From assembly GCF_048128805.1 (NCBI RefSeq), contig NC_136005.1, positions 15,495,760 to 15,559,759 on the forward strand: 64,000 nucleotides of DNA. The letters run 5' to 3'. Below are positions 37,301 to 47,450 of this stretch, piece after piece. Both the position numbers and the translations under genes were made by a program. This DNA is from Centroberyx gerrardi. Lineage: Eukaryota > Chordata > Actinopteri > Beryciformes > Berycidae. The notes beneath the pieces are model-generated. The model was not told the DNA's origin. It saw only the letters and a program-made list of their open reading frames with translations, and did not search any database. Within the stretch, counting starts at the first letter, position 1. Every line of letters begins with the position of its first letter.

Positions 37301-37441
37301 ATTGACAAAATACAGTACTAACACCCGTGCCAGAAGCACACGCACTTACGAGCTTCCAAGGAAATCGTGGAACTTGATCTTGCCGATGGTAGTTTCGGCC
37401 TCGAAGTTAGGAAACACGTCTCCCAGCAAAAGCCCAGGCAT
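31382..37441 (-). CDS. prdx6: Peroxiredoxin 6 (1-Cys peroxiredoxin), five exons
   Basis: Coding exons on the minus strand: 37441-37350, 34423-34267, 33059-32913, 32043-31897 and 31507-31382. All introns are GT-AG. The product is 222 aa (human 224). Prdx6 reduces hydrogen peroxide and phospholipid hydroperoxides using one catalytic cysteine and glutathione, and in mammals also has acidic calcium-independent phospholipase A2 activity; it is cytosolic or lysosomal. Visible features: the peroxidatic Cys46 in FTPVCTTE; a GxSxG lipase-type motif GSSWG (residues 29-33), spliced across intron 1; and His25 and Asp139, which with Ser31 match the reported PLA2 triad. The C-terminal domain includes [11 protein letters not shown] and ends YLRYTQL. 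The start codon gives the usual MPGLLLGD N-terminus, one Gly shorter than human. Intron 1 (2.9 kb) carries repeat debris. It is divergent from plpp6. Confidence 0.97.
32191..32762. mobile_element. Probable MITE in prdx6 intron 3
   Basis: The left end 'gtccgaaattaac...cacctgccaa' reappears inverted at the right end ('ttggcaggtgttaattttgg', 32738-32757), giving imperfect terminal inverted repeats about 570 bp apart. The ends and any target duplication are unclear. Directly upstream is a short (actttccaaaa)n tandem at 32161-32189. I believe this end sequence is common in fish DNA transposons, but I cannot name the family. Confidence 0.5.
34229..34259. repeat. (TG)n microsatellite next to prdx6 exon 2
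   Basis: TG run of about 31 bp with one TA interruption. It starts only eight bases inside intron 2, so length changes could touch the donor context of exon 2. Confidence 0.88.
34560..34916 (+). mobile_element. 3' end of a non-LTR retrotransposon (L2/Rex-like), 5'-truncated
   Basis: The plus strand carries a decayed C-terminus of a reverse transcriptase frame at about 34650-34735, where [12 protein letters not shown] resembles the family ending R-x-K-x-S-F-I-P-x-A-I-x-L-L-N. A 3' untranslated tail follows, ending 'ccccattagggacaaataaag'. This is the typical 3' end of fish LINEs, cut off at its 5' end. It lies in prdx6 intron 1, antisense to the gene. Confidence 0.65.
35838..35905 (-). mobile_element. 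Short retroelement 3' tail
   Basis: Read on the minus strand this ends 'gggggatcaataaagtgct' followed by TATCTTATCT-type repeats. That is the common 3' tail of fish LINEs and their partner SINEs. The body upstream (35870-35960 minus) is Arg-rich when translated and not assignable. Confidence 0.45.
36176..36440. repeat. Interspersed repeat fragment with perfect hairpin
   Basis: The words 'agtgaccgcccacttttgaa' and 'ggctccggttccaggaagtg' are, as far as I recall, abundant in fish genomes. The segment contains a perfect hairpin: arm GAAAAAAAGGCAAA (36343-36356), loop GGG, and exact complement (36360-36373). The family is unknown to me. Confidence 0.45.
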
Positions 37442-38096
37442 GGTCAGGGTTTTCTCTCCAGTACAGACACAGGAGAAAGGACGAGGCTGCCGGACAGGGA
37501 CTACTCAGCGTCAGCACCGCATGAATGAACCCGGAAAGAGGCGTGGCTAACTTCACATCGACCAACCAGAGCACCGTATTCATCAGACCCCGTGCCTGTT
37601 TCACACCCTTTGTATTTGTCTTATGGTTAATGACAATACCTTGCCATACTGTGTTCACAGCTGTTTTCATGAGCTATTTTCATGCTCAATTGTACCATGA
37701 TGAGTTGATGATGTAATAAGGTTTTTGAAAAAAATAAATGTAAAGGGACAAACATGGAATGGCATGGTATCTAAAATTTAAAAAATGTAATAAAAAAATG
37801 TTTTCATAGCAGTCCTGCATTTTCATGCAAGTCATCTTGGCGTGACAACACAAAAGACTGCGCTCATGTATTTCATGGTCACGTGTACATTTCTAGTAAA
37901 ACACTATTTCCCAAGTAGCTTTGCGACACGAACAACAAAGATGGCGTTTCTGAAAAGTGTTTCCGAACGTGATATGAATTGTCAAATGTAAACCGATAAA
38001 CTGAAAAGAGCGATAACCCGCACGGCACTGCAGAAAACCTAACCCGGTAGGTGCAACTGGATTACACGTAACCGTCCTCGCCGACAGTTAGACGAA
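37442..38096. promoter_or_regulatory. Divergent prdx6/plpp6 promoter region
   Basis: The two start codons are head to head with 655 bases between them. I see no TATA box for either gene. Candidate sites are a YY1-like AAGATGGCG at 37938-37946 and a CACGTG E-box at 37880-37885. Also present are 'ctcagcgtcagca' at 37504-37516 (one exact Maf half-site TGCTGAC on the minus strand, a possible antioxidant element for prdx6) and CCGGAAAG plus GGCGTGGC at 37531-37547. Known biology: mammalian PRDX6 is induced through NRF2. Binding at these sites is inference. Confidence 0.5.
37941..37991 (+). other. Upstream ORF in the plpp6 leader (16 codons)
   Basis: ATG in strong context (A at -3, G at +4) opens a 16-codon frame, MAFLKSVSERDMNCQM, closed by TAA at 37989-37991. 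That is 105 bases before the plpp6 start. If transcription begins at the overlapping YY1-like site the ATG may lie at or before the cap, so it may not be in the mRNA. Confidence 0.35.
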
Positions 38097-40995
38097 ATGC
38101 CTTCTCCAAAAGCCAACAAAAGCGCCGGACGCAGCGGAGGGAGCCCGGTGCTCGGCAGCTCCAACGGGCGTTACGAGTTCATGTCGCTGAACCGAGCCCC
38201 GCCGCCGCACCTGCTCCAGCGGCAGGGCTCCGACCCGACCACCGCTCGGCTCCGAGCCTCGGAGAGCCCCACGCGGCGCCGGGGCTCCGGTTCCTCCACG
38301 GGCTCAACAGGCGGGCAGGGGATGCCCGAAGAGGACTGCATGCGACTCAACCCGTCCTTCATCGGCATAGCGCTCAGCTCCCTGCTCGCCATAGACCTGT
38401 GGCTGTCCAAGCGCCTGGGGGTGTGCGCCTGCGAGGACTCGTCATGGGGCAGCATTCGCCCATTGATGAAACTGATTGAGATATCGGGACATGGCATCCC
38501 GTGGCTGGTTGGGACTGCCTACTGCCTGTATAAGAGTGACAGTGCTGCAGGACAAGAAGTCATGCTCAACCTTTTCGTTGGTAAAAAAAAAAAATACAAA
38601 AAAAAATCTATTATTTCTGTTATTTTCCATTTGTGCTCTGCTTCATCTGTGTTGTTCTGTCTTCCTACTTGTTCACTCCTTCTTATAGAGAGTTTCCATA
38701 AAAATCATGCAAAGCCTTCCTAGTAGTATGTGTTTGCAGAGACAGACTTCAAAGTAACACTGTGGTGCACCAGTAATGCAGTATTTGTGTCACAGCCCCC
38801 CTGCTCCTCCCTTGTCCTGATTTGTCATGTCCCACTCTCATGCAGAATACACCTCGCCCTCAGAAATGATGACCCCACCTCCCTTAACCATGTTTAATTT
38901 TCTACTTATTTTTTTCTTTCCTCGCTCAGATCTAGCAGCCTCTCACCTGTAGATGTCATCTGTCACTCATTGTGGCCTTGCTCCATTTCTGTTCTCCATT
39001 TCCTCCTGATTTCGAGTCCTACCTCTTGTCTTCACCTCTCCTGTAAAAATCCACCCACCTCTGCCATACTTCTTGCACCAGTCAGCTTGGTTCCAATGGT
39101 AAATGCATGGATGCTTCTGATTCAGTGACTTGGCTAAATGTGCACATACTCTAATGCTGTGTATCTGAACAGTGCATGTTGTTGTTGCCACCCTGAGTAA
39201 AGCAGGCCATGTGCCATCAGGTGTCCTGTGTTAGGACTAACCTGTGCCTCCAGAGGGAGTCGTCCAGTCGACCTCAGCCACTGTAGCCAGCTGAGTCTCT
39301 GTGAGCACAGTATGGAAAACCACAGGCAGGAGGAGGGAGAGGGAGAGGGTTGTGGTGATGGAGGGATGGTGGGGGTTTGAGATTCTGCAAATAATAGATT
39401 GTAGATTGATTGATGAATGGTGTTACAGTGCAGCAGCTGCTCTGGTTGTCTCAACGAGCTGCCAGTAGAATAATAAAAAGTGAAAACATGCACACTGCAC
39501 ACTGATAGGCTCCCTTCAGTGCTTATTTAATGCACCAATGATAAAAAAGTGATGTTTCAAGCTAGTTGCTTTTCGTCAGACATAATGCAAACATACACAG
39601 ACACCATCTTAAATACCCATGAAATAGCCTACCTATGAATCACATAACCAGTCTGCACAGAAGATACATAGAATATACAAAGCAAATTCATACATACAAA
39701 AATATAGGCTATATTACAGTACTGTAACGGACATCTGAGTGCAAACATATGCATATATAGGTTACATAAGTACAGTTATTGACAATCCATGGAAGGGATG
39801 GGCAATCTTCTCAATTGGTTTTGCATGACATGACAGCTTTGATTTCATATATTTTCCAGTGTGTGGATGAAGAAAAGTTTTTTCTTTTTGTGAAATTACA
39901 TTGAAAAAAAAAAAAAAATTACATTGCTGGCATATGGTACATCAATAATTTTGAGGTTCCACAGAGCATAGAAAGGTGAAGCTGGAAAGCAGAGGCAAGT
40001 CTGCCTTAATCAGCATGTTCCTCAGGTTAGAGGGGCTCGCTCTCTTCTCTGGTTTATCCAGAGATTTGACAGTGGAATCCATGCCAGTGTTTATATGCTG
40101 TGAAATATGTCGTGTTTCCTTACGATTGATCCCATATCATTTGCCAGTGGTTATACTGTACAAGTTACTTATCGTCAGAAGTTGGAATTCTGGTTTTATT
40201 TAGACTTACTAACAGACTGAAATATTGACAAACTGATTTGTTGCTTGTGTGATCCAGTCCCATCAGCTACTTGTTTTTTTAAATCAACATCATGAATAGG
40301 ACGGATGGCTCAAGCTGAGAAACAGGAAGGCTGTTTTTAAGGGGTATTGGAAAGTGTGATTGGATGTGCTGTGGATCACAAGAGAAGTGTCATCTATTAG
40401 TCAGGTTATTGACTACCTTGTATTGTCTCGTTTTGCCTGAGAGGAGCGACATCTCTCAACAAGCCTATAGTGTGTATCTACAGATAAGTTCCTGTGTTTG
40501 GAAGGGATGAAGGTGGATTTACCTCGGAGAGGAGTTTGTGGTCTGACTGGTGAATCTGGGGGGAAACACACTGTTTCCAGGGGGTACTGAGGGTTAATAA
40601 TAATCAGTAAAGGGTTAGAATTTACATCACCACTAAAAAGCCGCCTGTAGAGTCATGAAATATTTACCATGTTCCTCCTGCATGCTGATGATGTCATCCT
40701 GAGGGGTTTGGATGGGGATGCAGCAAGCGGTAACCTCTATTCCTCTGTGCCTGTCTCATGCTCAGGTTTGGGCATGGTAAACCTGCACATAACCTCCATA
40801 GTGCCTCAGTCAGACTTAACATTCTCAACGGGCAGTGTGTGTGTGTGCAGGTGTGTGTGTGTGTGTGCAGGTGTGAGCTTGAGGTAAGAACATTTCAGTC
40901 TTTGTCTATGTGAAGCGGTGCAGATGCTCAAAAAGTGAGCACAAATGCCAGCTGCTCCCCCGCAGTCTGGGATAATGCCACCTCAGGGATGAAAA

Positions 40996-41050
<55 letters not shown>

Positions 41051-41939
41051 CCCCCCCTCCCACTCACCCTCTCCTCCTCCTTTTGTCTCCTTGTGCGCGT
41101 AGTTGTGTGCGGCTGGAAGGTTGATCTAGGTTGGCAATGGGATCAAAAGGGTGTTAACATTAACAGTCTCTGACAGGTGAATCTGGATGCTTATATAATT
41201 CCAATGAAAGAGACTGAGTGACAAGATAACATCATCTTGTTCATTTAACCTTCTATCTTTTTATAGTCATTGTGACACAGATCTGTAACAAGGATACAAA
41301 AATAATCAAAGCATGGTTCTGGTACTTTTATGGAATATTATATTATATCCCCTGTTTATAGCACTATCTATATAATTAAGGGCCCTCATATCTGTTTGCT
41401 GAAGGCTTTTTGTGTTGATCTTTACATTGCTGTGTTTGTACAGCATAACACATCTCTAGTGCAAAAGCCATGTTTATTGCCATTGTATGCTCTGAGCTAC
41501 AGTATATTGTCTCACGCTGTTAGCTAACAGTGTTTTTGTTCTCTCCCCTCTCCCCCTTCCCTTCCTCTTAGCCCTGCTGTTGGACCTGGTTCTGGTTGGC
41601 ATTGTCAAGGCGGTGGTACGTCGGCGCCGGCCAGCCCATAACCGTATGGACATGTTCGCCACCTTCTCCGTGGACCGCTACTCCTTCCCCTCTGGCCATG
41701 CCACCCGTGCTGCCATGTGTGGGCGGTTCGTGCTGGCACACCTGGTGCTGGCCGCCCCGCTGCGGGTCCTGGTCCTGCTGTGGGCCGGCTTGGTGGGGCT
41801 GAGCCGGGTGCTGCTGGGGAGGCACAATGTGACCGACGTGGTGTTTGGGTTCTGGATGGGCTATTGCCAGTACAACCTGGTGGAGATGCTCTGGCTCTCA
41901 CCTCAAGCCCTGCAAGGGCTGCTGGGACAGCTAGCTTGA
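38097..41939 (+). CDS. plpp6: Phospholipid phosphatase 6 (polyisoprenoid diphosphate phosphatase), two exons
   Basis: Exon 1 is 38097-38580 and exon 2 is 41572-41939, with a GT-AG intron of 2,991 bases. The product is 283 aa (human about 295). PLPP6 (formerly PPAPDC2) is a PAP2-superfamily membrane enzyme of the endoplasmic reticulum or nuclear envelope that removes phosphate from presqualene, farnesyl and related diphosphates. The three catalytic motifs are complete: K174xxxxxxRP182, PSGH at 201-204, and SR(239-240)xxxxxH246xxxD250. The first 80 residues are Ser/Gly/Arg-rich and probably cytosolic. Hydrophobic segments lie near 86-101, 132-145, 154-173 and 214-236. The junction reads LNLFV|ALLLDL, matching the uninterrupted human sequence. 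Reading through the donor would give a Lys-rich tail ending at 38723, which I reject. Confidence 0.95.
38581..41571 (+). other. plpp6 intron 1
   Basis: It contains no gene. It holds an A-rich start (38582-38600), poly-A at about 39905-39917, a TG/GCAGG repeat at about 40836-40872, and a long (TC)n run at 40998-41047 with an adjacent C tract. The acceptor is preceded by a strong pyrimidine tract (41536-41569). Confidence 0.8.
40998..41047. repeat. (TC)25 microsatellite followed by C tract
   Basis: Perfect TC run of about 50 bp, then about ten C, in the plpp6 intron. Confidence 0.93.
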
Positions 41940-43374
41940 GATAAAGGGCTGAAGGGGGAAGGAAGGAGGAGGTGGGGGCGCCACTGGTGGCATGGCAGTT
42001 TGAAATGAGGTGATGTGGCTGATGCACTGCTCCATGCCCATGAAAATACACAATTGCTTCCAATCTGTGGATTAAGAATTGACCTAACAGTCATTTGTCA
42101 TGCCTGTTAATCTGAATAACGAGGAGGAAAAGGTGCATGTTGAATGGGCTTGAACTTGAGTCGAGGTAGTAAAGAGTAGAGTGGTGCATAATTCAGAAAG
42201 ATTCCCAACCCTTGTAGCTTTACATCTTCACTATAAAGTAATGAGTTGTTTCAAATATAATTTGCTAAACTAAACAAATGACTGCAGTTATCCATCCATC
42301 AACAAGCAAAATGTCTTAATACCTGGATTTAAGAAAAACAAAAACTAAGTGATGAGCTCACATGTGCTGCACGGACCTGGAACACCATTGGCACTAATGC
42401 AATCAGCTTTCTAGCAAAGAGTGTGTGTTCTCTCACTGTCCTGTTCCCTCCCTCTGTTGAATGAAGCAATAGTGATACGTGTGGTTTGCTGGGGTGCTGG
42501 TTTTGGGGGATGCGACGCCCCCAATACACCATCACAGGGGGATCGGCCAAAAATGGACTCAGCCGGGGAAAAGAGATTTTATTTTAACCTTACATTCAAG
42601 TTTTCTCCTCTGCACAGGATTGGGAGTGAGAGAGTGAGAGAAATGACTGTGGGGGAGTATTTGTATTATTGAGCTTAACAGTGATCATTCATATCTGGGG
42701 AAAGGTACATGGTTAATTAAAAGCGTTCATTAGAGTGCTTGTGGGGCACTCTGAAATAGAGTCAGTTGTAATAATAGATCAATTAGGTGATGGTTCCCCT
42801 CCCAAGTTTTTTTCCCATGTTCACAAAAAACGACTTCTTGCTTTAATGCTGCACTGTGAAACAGTTACACAAACCTGTGAAGGACTTTGGAAATTAGGTC
42901 ATCATGTTTTCAAATAACATGCTTTACACCTGTGACTGAATGTCATTTGGGGTAAAAAGAGACATAGGGATTGTACTGTTTTATCACCAAACATGTTTCC
43001 CAATACCCTTGACAATAATTGTATGGTGACATATTTGGTTTATTCATTAGTAGACATTTTGAACTATTGGACAAGTGCGTGGGATTACGCACGTCATTTC
43101 CCCTCATTGATAAGTTAGCGCCATGATAGCAGGCAGCTTTAGGTTGGCACTGAGGTTGAATGGGGACGCTTAACCGTTTGATTTATTATGTAATGCCCCG
43201 GGCTACTGCCAAGGTTTATCAATCATTGGTGGGAATTGGAAAGTAGAGGGATGTTAACCTAGTTTTCTACAAGTCAAAGGCATGTCCTTCAGTTCAGTTC
43301 AGTTCTCTTCATTGTTCCTTCTATGGAAATTTGTCTGGTTCAAACTTTTGCATTTGAGGATAAAAAGAAATATA
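41940..43374. other. Intergenic stretch after plpp6
   Basis: Presumably plpp6 3' untranslated sequence followed by spacer. No canonical AATAAA is visible nearby; a variant ATTAAA at about 42715 is one candidate. No gene, long repeat or RNA recognised. Confidence 0.5.
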
Positions 43375-44582
43375 CAGTGCCTTGCAAAAGTATTCAGACC
43401 CTTGACGTTTTGCACATTTTGTTGTTCTATTAAGTTATTTCAAAGTTATTACAAAGCACGTTATCAATGTGAAACCAAATTTGTAGAAAATTATGTGAAA
43501 GTATAAAATTTAAATAAATCTATTTTGCAGAAATATTAATCCCCTTTGCTTTGTTTTGGCTAAACTGTCACACTAGGAAAAAAGGCTCAACATTTCTCCA
43601 CATTCCAACGTTACTCCAATGTCATATTTAGATTGTCTTTAGTAGTCCTTAGTAGAGTTCTTGAAGTTTAAAAGAAAATATAAATCATCTATTTCCAATC
43701 ACCATAATTGAAAATATAGACGGTGTAGTTTCAGTGGGTTTGATGGGAGGGTGATGATTTATATTTTTTCTGAAACTTCAAGAACTGGATTTGAATGTCA
43801 TCCATGAATGAACCATGTATCCCATACTGTCCAGCCTACACCATAAAAATCCCATCACGCTCTAGAGAAGGGACCTGAAAGACAAATTGAAAAAACAACT
43901 TTGAAATGAAAACATTTTTCAGAACCGCTAAATACAATCTAAAAAACTAGGTTGGGTTCCAGCACTTCATGCTTGGACCCCTAATGACATCTGAGCAACA
44001 CATGATAAAAATTGTTGAGCAAATTTTTGCTACTGTGACAATTTATCCCAAACGAAGCAATGAATACTTATGCAAACTCAGTTTCTCTGTTAATTTTTGT
44101 TAATTTTATACATTCACATAAATTTCTTCAGATTTGTTTTCACTTTGATAGAACAATGCACTTTGCATAGATCCTCCCAAAGCAATCCATTTTGAAATAA
44201 CTTGTTAGCACAACAAAATGTGCCAAGAGTCGAGGGGTCTGGAGCTGGAAATCGAACATTTTCCAGGTTTTTATTGACAGTACAATCCTCTTCAGTGCAG
44301 CAGCTGCAGAATAACAGAGTAGACCGTGGATATATGAGGAGTTTCATTCCACTGTGAGATGTGAACCATTTGGAAAAGAAACTCACACCTTCTCTGAGAA
44401 AAGGACTGCTGGTATGAAAGTACAACTCCTCATGTTGTACTGATGAAGTTCACCATAAGAAGTAGTAATACTTCTGAAGATGAAGCCAACCTTATTGTTG
44501 AAATATCGATAAATGAATTTCAGATTAAAAAAAAAAGCAAACAAAAATACTCAAGGGGTCTGAATAATTTTGCAAGGCTCTG
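43375..44582. mobile_element. Tc1-like element with a nested insertion, transposase absent
   Basis: The outer ends 'cagtgccttgcaaaagtatt' (left) and, read from the right, 'cagagccttgcaaaattatt' are inverted repeats flanked by TA dinucleotides at 43373-43374 and 44583-44584, the Tc1/mariner signature. The inverted repeats are long: the left arm continues to about 43530 and its diverged complement is at about 44100-44232. A later insertion (44242-44553) splits the right arm. The interior (about 43530-44100) has no transposase frame, so the element is non-autonomous or internally deleted. Confidence 0.85.
44242..44553 (+). mobile_element. Secondary insertion inside the Tc1 right arm, retroelement-like
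   Basis: A 312-bp segment bordered by a 9-bp direct repeat AGGGGTCTG (44233-44241 and 44554-44562). It ends in an A-rich tail ('ttaaaaaaaaaagcaaac'). Target duplication plus A-rich 3' end suggests target-primed reverse transcription. Near the 3' end a 7-bp hairpin AGAAGTA-GTAA-TACTTCT precedes 'gaagatgaagccaacc', resembling the 3' region of some Penelope-like or SINE elements; the class is uncertain. Confidence 0.6.
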
Positions 44583-45786
44583 TATGTCAAATATTGGCTT
44601 GGTAGATTTCCAGTAGTGTTATGCATGGTCATAGTGTCTGTTATGCTATGAATTGCCCTGTAATTCTAGGTTGAAATCACTTGACAAATCTGTTAAATGC
44701 TAAACAGCTGAGTTTTGTACTGATGCCAATTTTCCTACTGTCAATAATTAGACCAAAGAAAGGGCAAAGAGTCTTTACATTGATGTTGTAACGCTTTGTG
44801 GCCTGCATCCAACTGCTGAACTGGTCTTGGATCCTGATGCGTAGTCACAGACGTGGCCTTATGGGTCTGCATCTACCTTGTATGTCTGGGTGTACTTACG
44901 TTTTCTCAAAGGCAGCATGTTTGATGATTAATCCTTATCCAAGCTGACCTACTACTGTGTGTGTGTGTGTTGGCGTGTGCAGACAAGTGTGAGGCATTAA
45001 TGTTTCTAAGAGTTAAAACTTCAGTGACGCCAGTGGTCAAGATGTTGTAACACAGACGTGTGCTTGATGTGTCACAGAGACCGTCGACCCCTAGGTGAAT
45101 CTTTGGGCCGTATGGTTAGGTGATTCGTGTCCTTAACTTCAAGTGAAGTTATTACACAAGTTTCACTTTGGCGGTGGTGTTTTTAACAACAGTTGGGTCC
45201 ATGAGCACTCAGTCACCCAATATTGGCTGTCCCATGTCTGTAGTGATATTACCCACCTGATATTGTTTTCCAATAGCCAGAAAATCAGACTTCTAACAAA
45301 CATATAAACTGAAGTGGGGATTTTTGCTTATTTGCAATTAACTATGAGAATAAGAAAAATGGCTTGAACATAATCATACTTATGTGATTAGATGACTTTT
45401 CTGAAGTCCAAGTTAAATGATTTCTTCTCACCACTTGCTTTTGTAAGAGCAGAATCCCCAAATTACCCGGGTAGAAAATGGCAGCCAAGCAAAGTGGAGT
45501 TACATGAGCATTTTTCTGTGCGAATGACATCCAATGTAGAGCTTGAGCCACATAATGACATGTACCTTGGCGAACCCCAGGAATATGGAGTGGTGGTGCC
45601 CTTTAAATATCCCTATTCATGGCCATTCATCTATAGTTACCTGCTATGTTCCTTGCTCTCTTCTGTAGTCCGCTACACAATGAGCTTCTGTATCTCTTCT
45701 TGCTGCTCTCTTCCATTCATTCACTAGACACACACAATTCTCTACTTCTCCCTGTTGAGTGGATTCAGGGAGAGACAGGGAGAAAG

Positions 45787-45823
45787 GTGTGTGTCTGTGT
45801 CTGTGTCTGTGTCTGTGTGTGTG
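45787..45823. repeat. (TGTGTC)n hexanucleotide repeat
   Basis: About four TGTCTG/TGTGTC units within a TG run. Confidence 0.85.
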
Positions 45824-46463
45824 TTAGGAACAGGCCATCCCCTCAGAATATCTCTGCAATGATTAAAAATGGAAGAGCAGCATATTAGCCGTGACTCACT
45901 GTCCTCTTCCAATTTGCCCTGCTTTGCTCTCTCATGCTGTTTCCTTCCTCCACTAGTATCGCTGCCTCCTTTGCTTTCCCTCTCATCTTCCTCTCAGTAG
46001 GCCTGAGCAGCTGAATTGCATCTTCTGTTCCCTTCTAAGATGCCCAGCAGCTGGCTCCCTGTCACACTGGCAGGCTGGGATAAAAAAATAAATAAAAAAA
46101 AAGGCCCTGGAAATTTGACCCAACCTGACCCACCAATACTCAACCCACTGCCCCACGTCTCACAATGTGGACACATCTAGAACAAAGAAATTATTAGAAT
46201 ATAATAATTTAAAAAAAAAACAATTTGTTGGCAAGGGTCCATGCTCTCTGCCCAACAACTCGGGGATCATAGAAAATCCTGACTCTCCCTGTCATATTTA
46301 CCCCCTTGTTTATATCGTTCATGCATGCTGAATTTATAATTCTGATATTTCCAACAGCACCTGAAGGCAGCATAATGTGTATTTGTGTAGGAAAGATAGA
46401 ATGTACCACAGTAAAGCTGGCGGGGAGGGGGGAAGATGGGCTTATGATGTGATGAACTTGTGA

Positions 46464-46490
46464 CCCCCCCCCCCCCCCCCCCCCCCCCCC
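46464..46490. repeat. Poly-C tract, 27 bases
   Basis: Uninterrupted run of 27 C. Its complement is G27, a strong G-quadruplex former, and its length is likely to vary or be misassembled. Confidence 0.93.
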
Positions 46491-46544
46491 AACCCCCTTA
46501 CAGTCTACAGCAAAACTACCAAACAGCATGGGACTTTTTTTCAT

Positions 46545-46640
46545 TTTTTGATATCGGTGCTGCTGGGCTCGCTGCCGGCCCACAGGTCAACCAGCCCACC
46601 GGGAAAAGTCCCACTGCTCCAGATGGCCAGTCCGCCCCTG
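46545..46640 (-). mobile_element. DNA-transposon end fragment
   Basis: Read on the minus strand it starts 'caggggcggactggccatct', then 'ttttcccggtgggctgg' and 'gtgggccggcagcgagccc'. I recall these words from a widespread fish DNA transposon. The opposite end is not evident, so it may be solo or truncated. Confidence 0.4.
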
Positions 46641-47165
46641 CCCTCTTACTCACCTCGAAACAGTCCCTACATCCCTCTGAATACCACAACCACATCTGCT
46701 CTCACTCCACACATTCACAAAATAAACCTTATTCAGTTCCAGCTAAGCACTAATTTCCATGTGTGCTAGTCTAGCTTTTGTTTGGCTGTTGATGACGAAT
46801 TTGGTCAGAATTGTGAATATATAGTTTATCCCGTCCTGTGGCCAGATGTGTTTGAAATGGTTGCAAATTTCAGAAGAAAAAAAAAATCTGATGTGTGACC
46901 TTAGATTTTAAAAGCTCTTCAAATATCTGTTTTTGACTGTGAGCCACTTCATGTGGGCTGTTGCCAGATAGCCCAGACCACGTGTCTGGTGTGAACTGAG
47001 TGACATCATTGAACAGGCTGTTCCCTGGTACACTGGTGCCCTATACTACGGACTGTTTTATTGACCTCTTACATGCTGTACATTCTTTGTGCAATAATTG
47101 ACCAATGATCTTCCCAGTGCAAGCTTGGACTTTTAAAGATAAGTTTCCTCGACCAGCAAGTGAGA

Positions 47166-47450
47166 CAGTGGTTCTTCACCTTTTTGGGTCACAACCACTA
47201 TGATGTGATGTCTGTGACCCCAAGTGGCAAACCTAAATATGCAGGATGGTGAGCTTTGTGACCAAATGATGATTTTTATTATTGCTTTTCAGACTTTTTT
47301 TTACTTTGTAATTATTGGAGGAAGCCTAGAGACTGCAAATAAGAAAAAGGCGTTTATCACAATGATCACAACCATACTATATTTGTGTATTAGAAATACA
47401 TTTTTCACATTCCATGTATCATCTACCTACCCCCAGGTTGAGAACCACCA
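47166..47450. mobile_element. Probable hAT (Charlie-type) element
   Basis: It starts 'cagtggttcttcaccttttt' and ends 'ccaggttgagaaccacca', an imperfect inverted pair of the same terminal type as the element at 9137-9390. The flanks do not show a convincing 8-bp duplication. There is no transposase frame. Confidence 0.6.

Larger units (their letters stand above)
44583..47165. other. Intergenic stretch with repeat debris
   Basis: No gene recognised. It contains a TGTGTC-type repeat at about 45787-45823, A-rich stretches near 46085-46215, a 27-bp poly-C tract (46464-46490) and a transposon end (46545-46640). Confidence 0.5.

Noticed and set aside
38581-38723. Read-through extension of plpp6 exon 1 with a Lys-rich tail
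   Set aside because: It would remove all three PAP2 catalytic motifs; the donor at 38581 restores the conserved LNL-ALLLDL join.
44425-44515. Hammerhead ribozyme in the nested insertion
   Set aside because: CTGATGA and a later GAAA are present, but the sequence between them does not form a proper stem II directly joining the two core strands.
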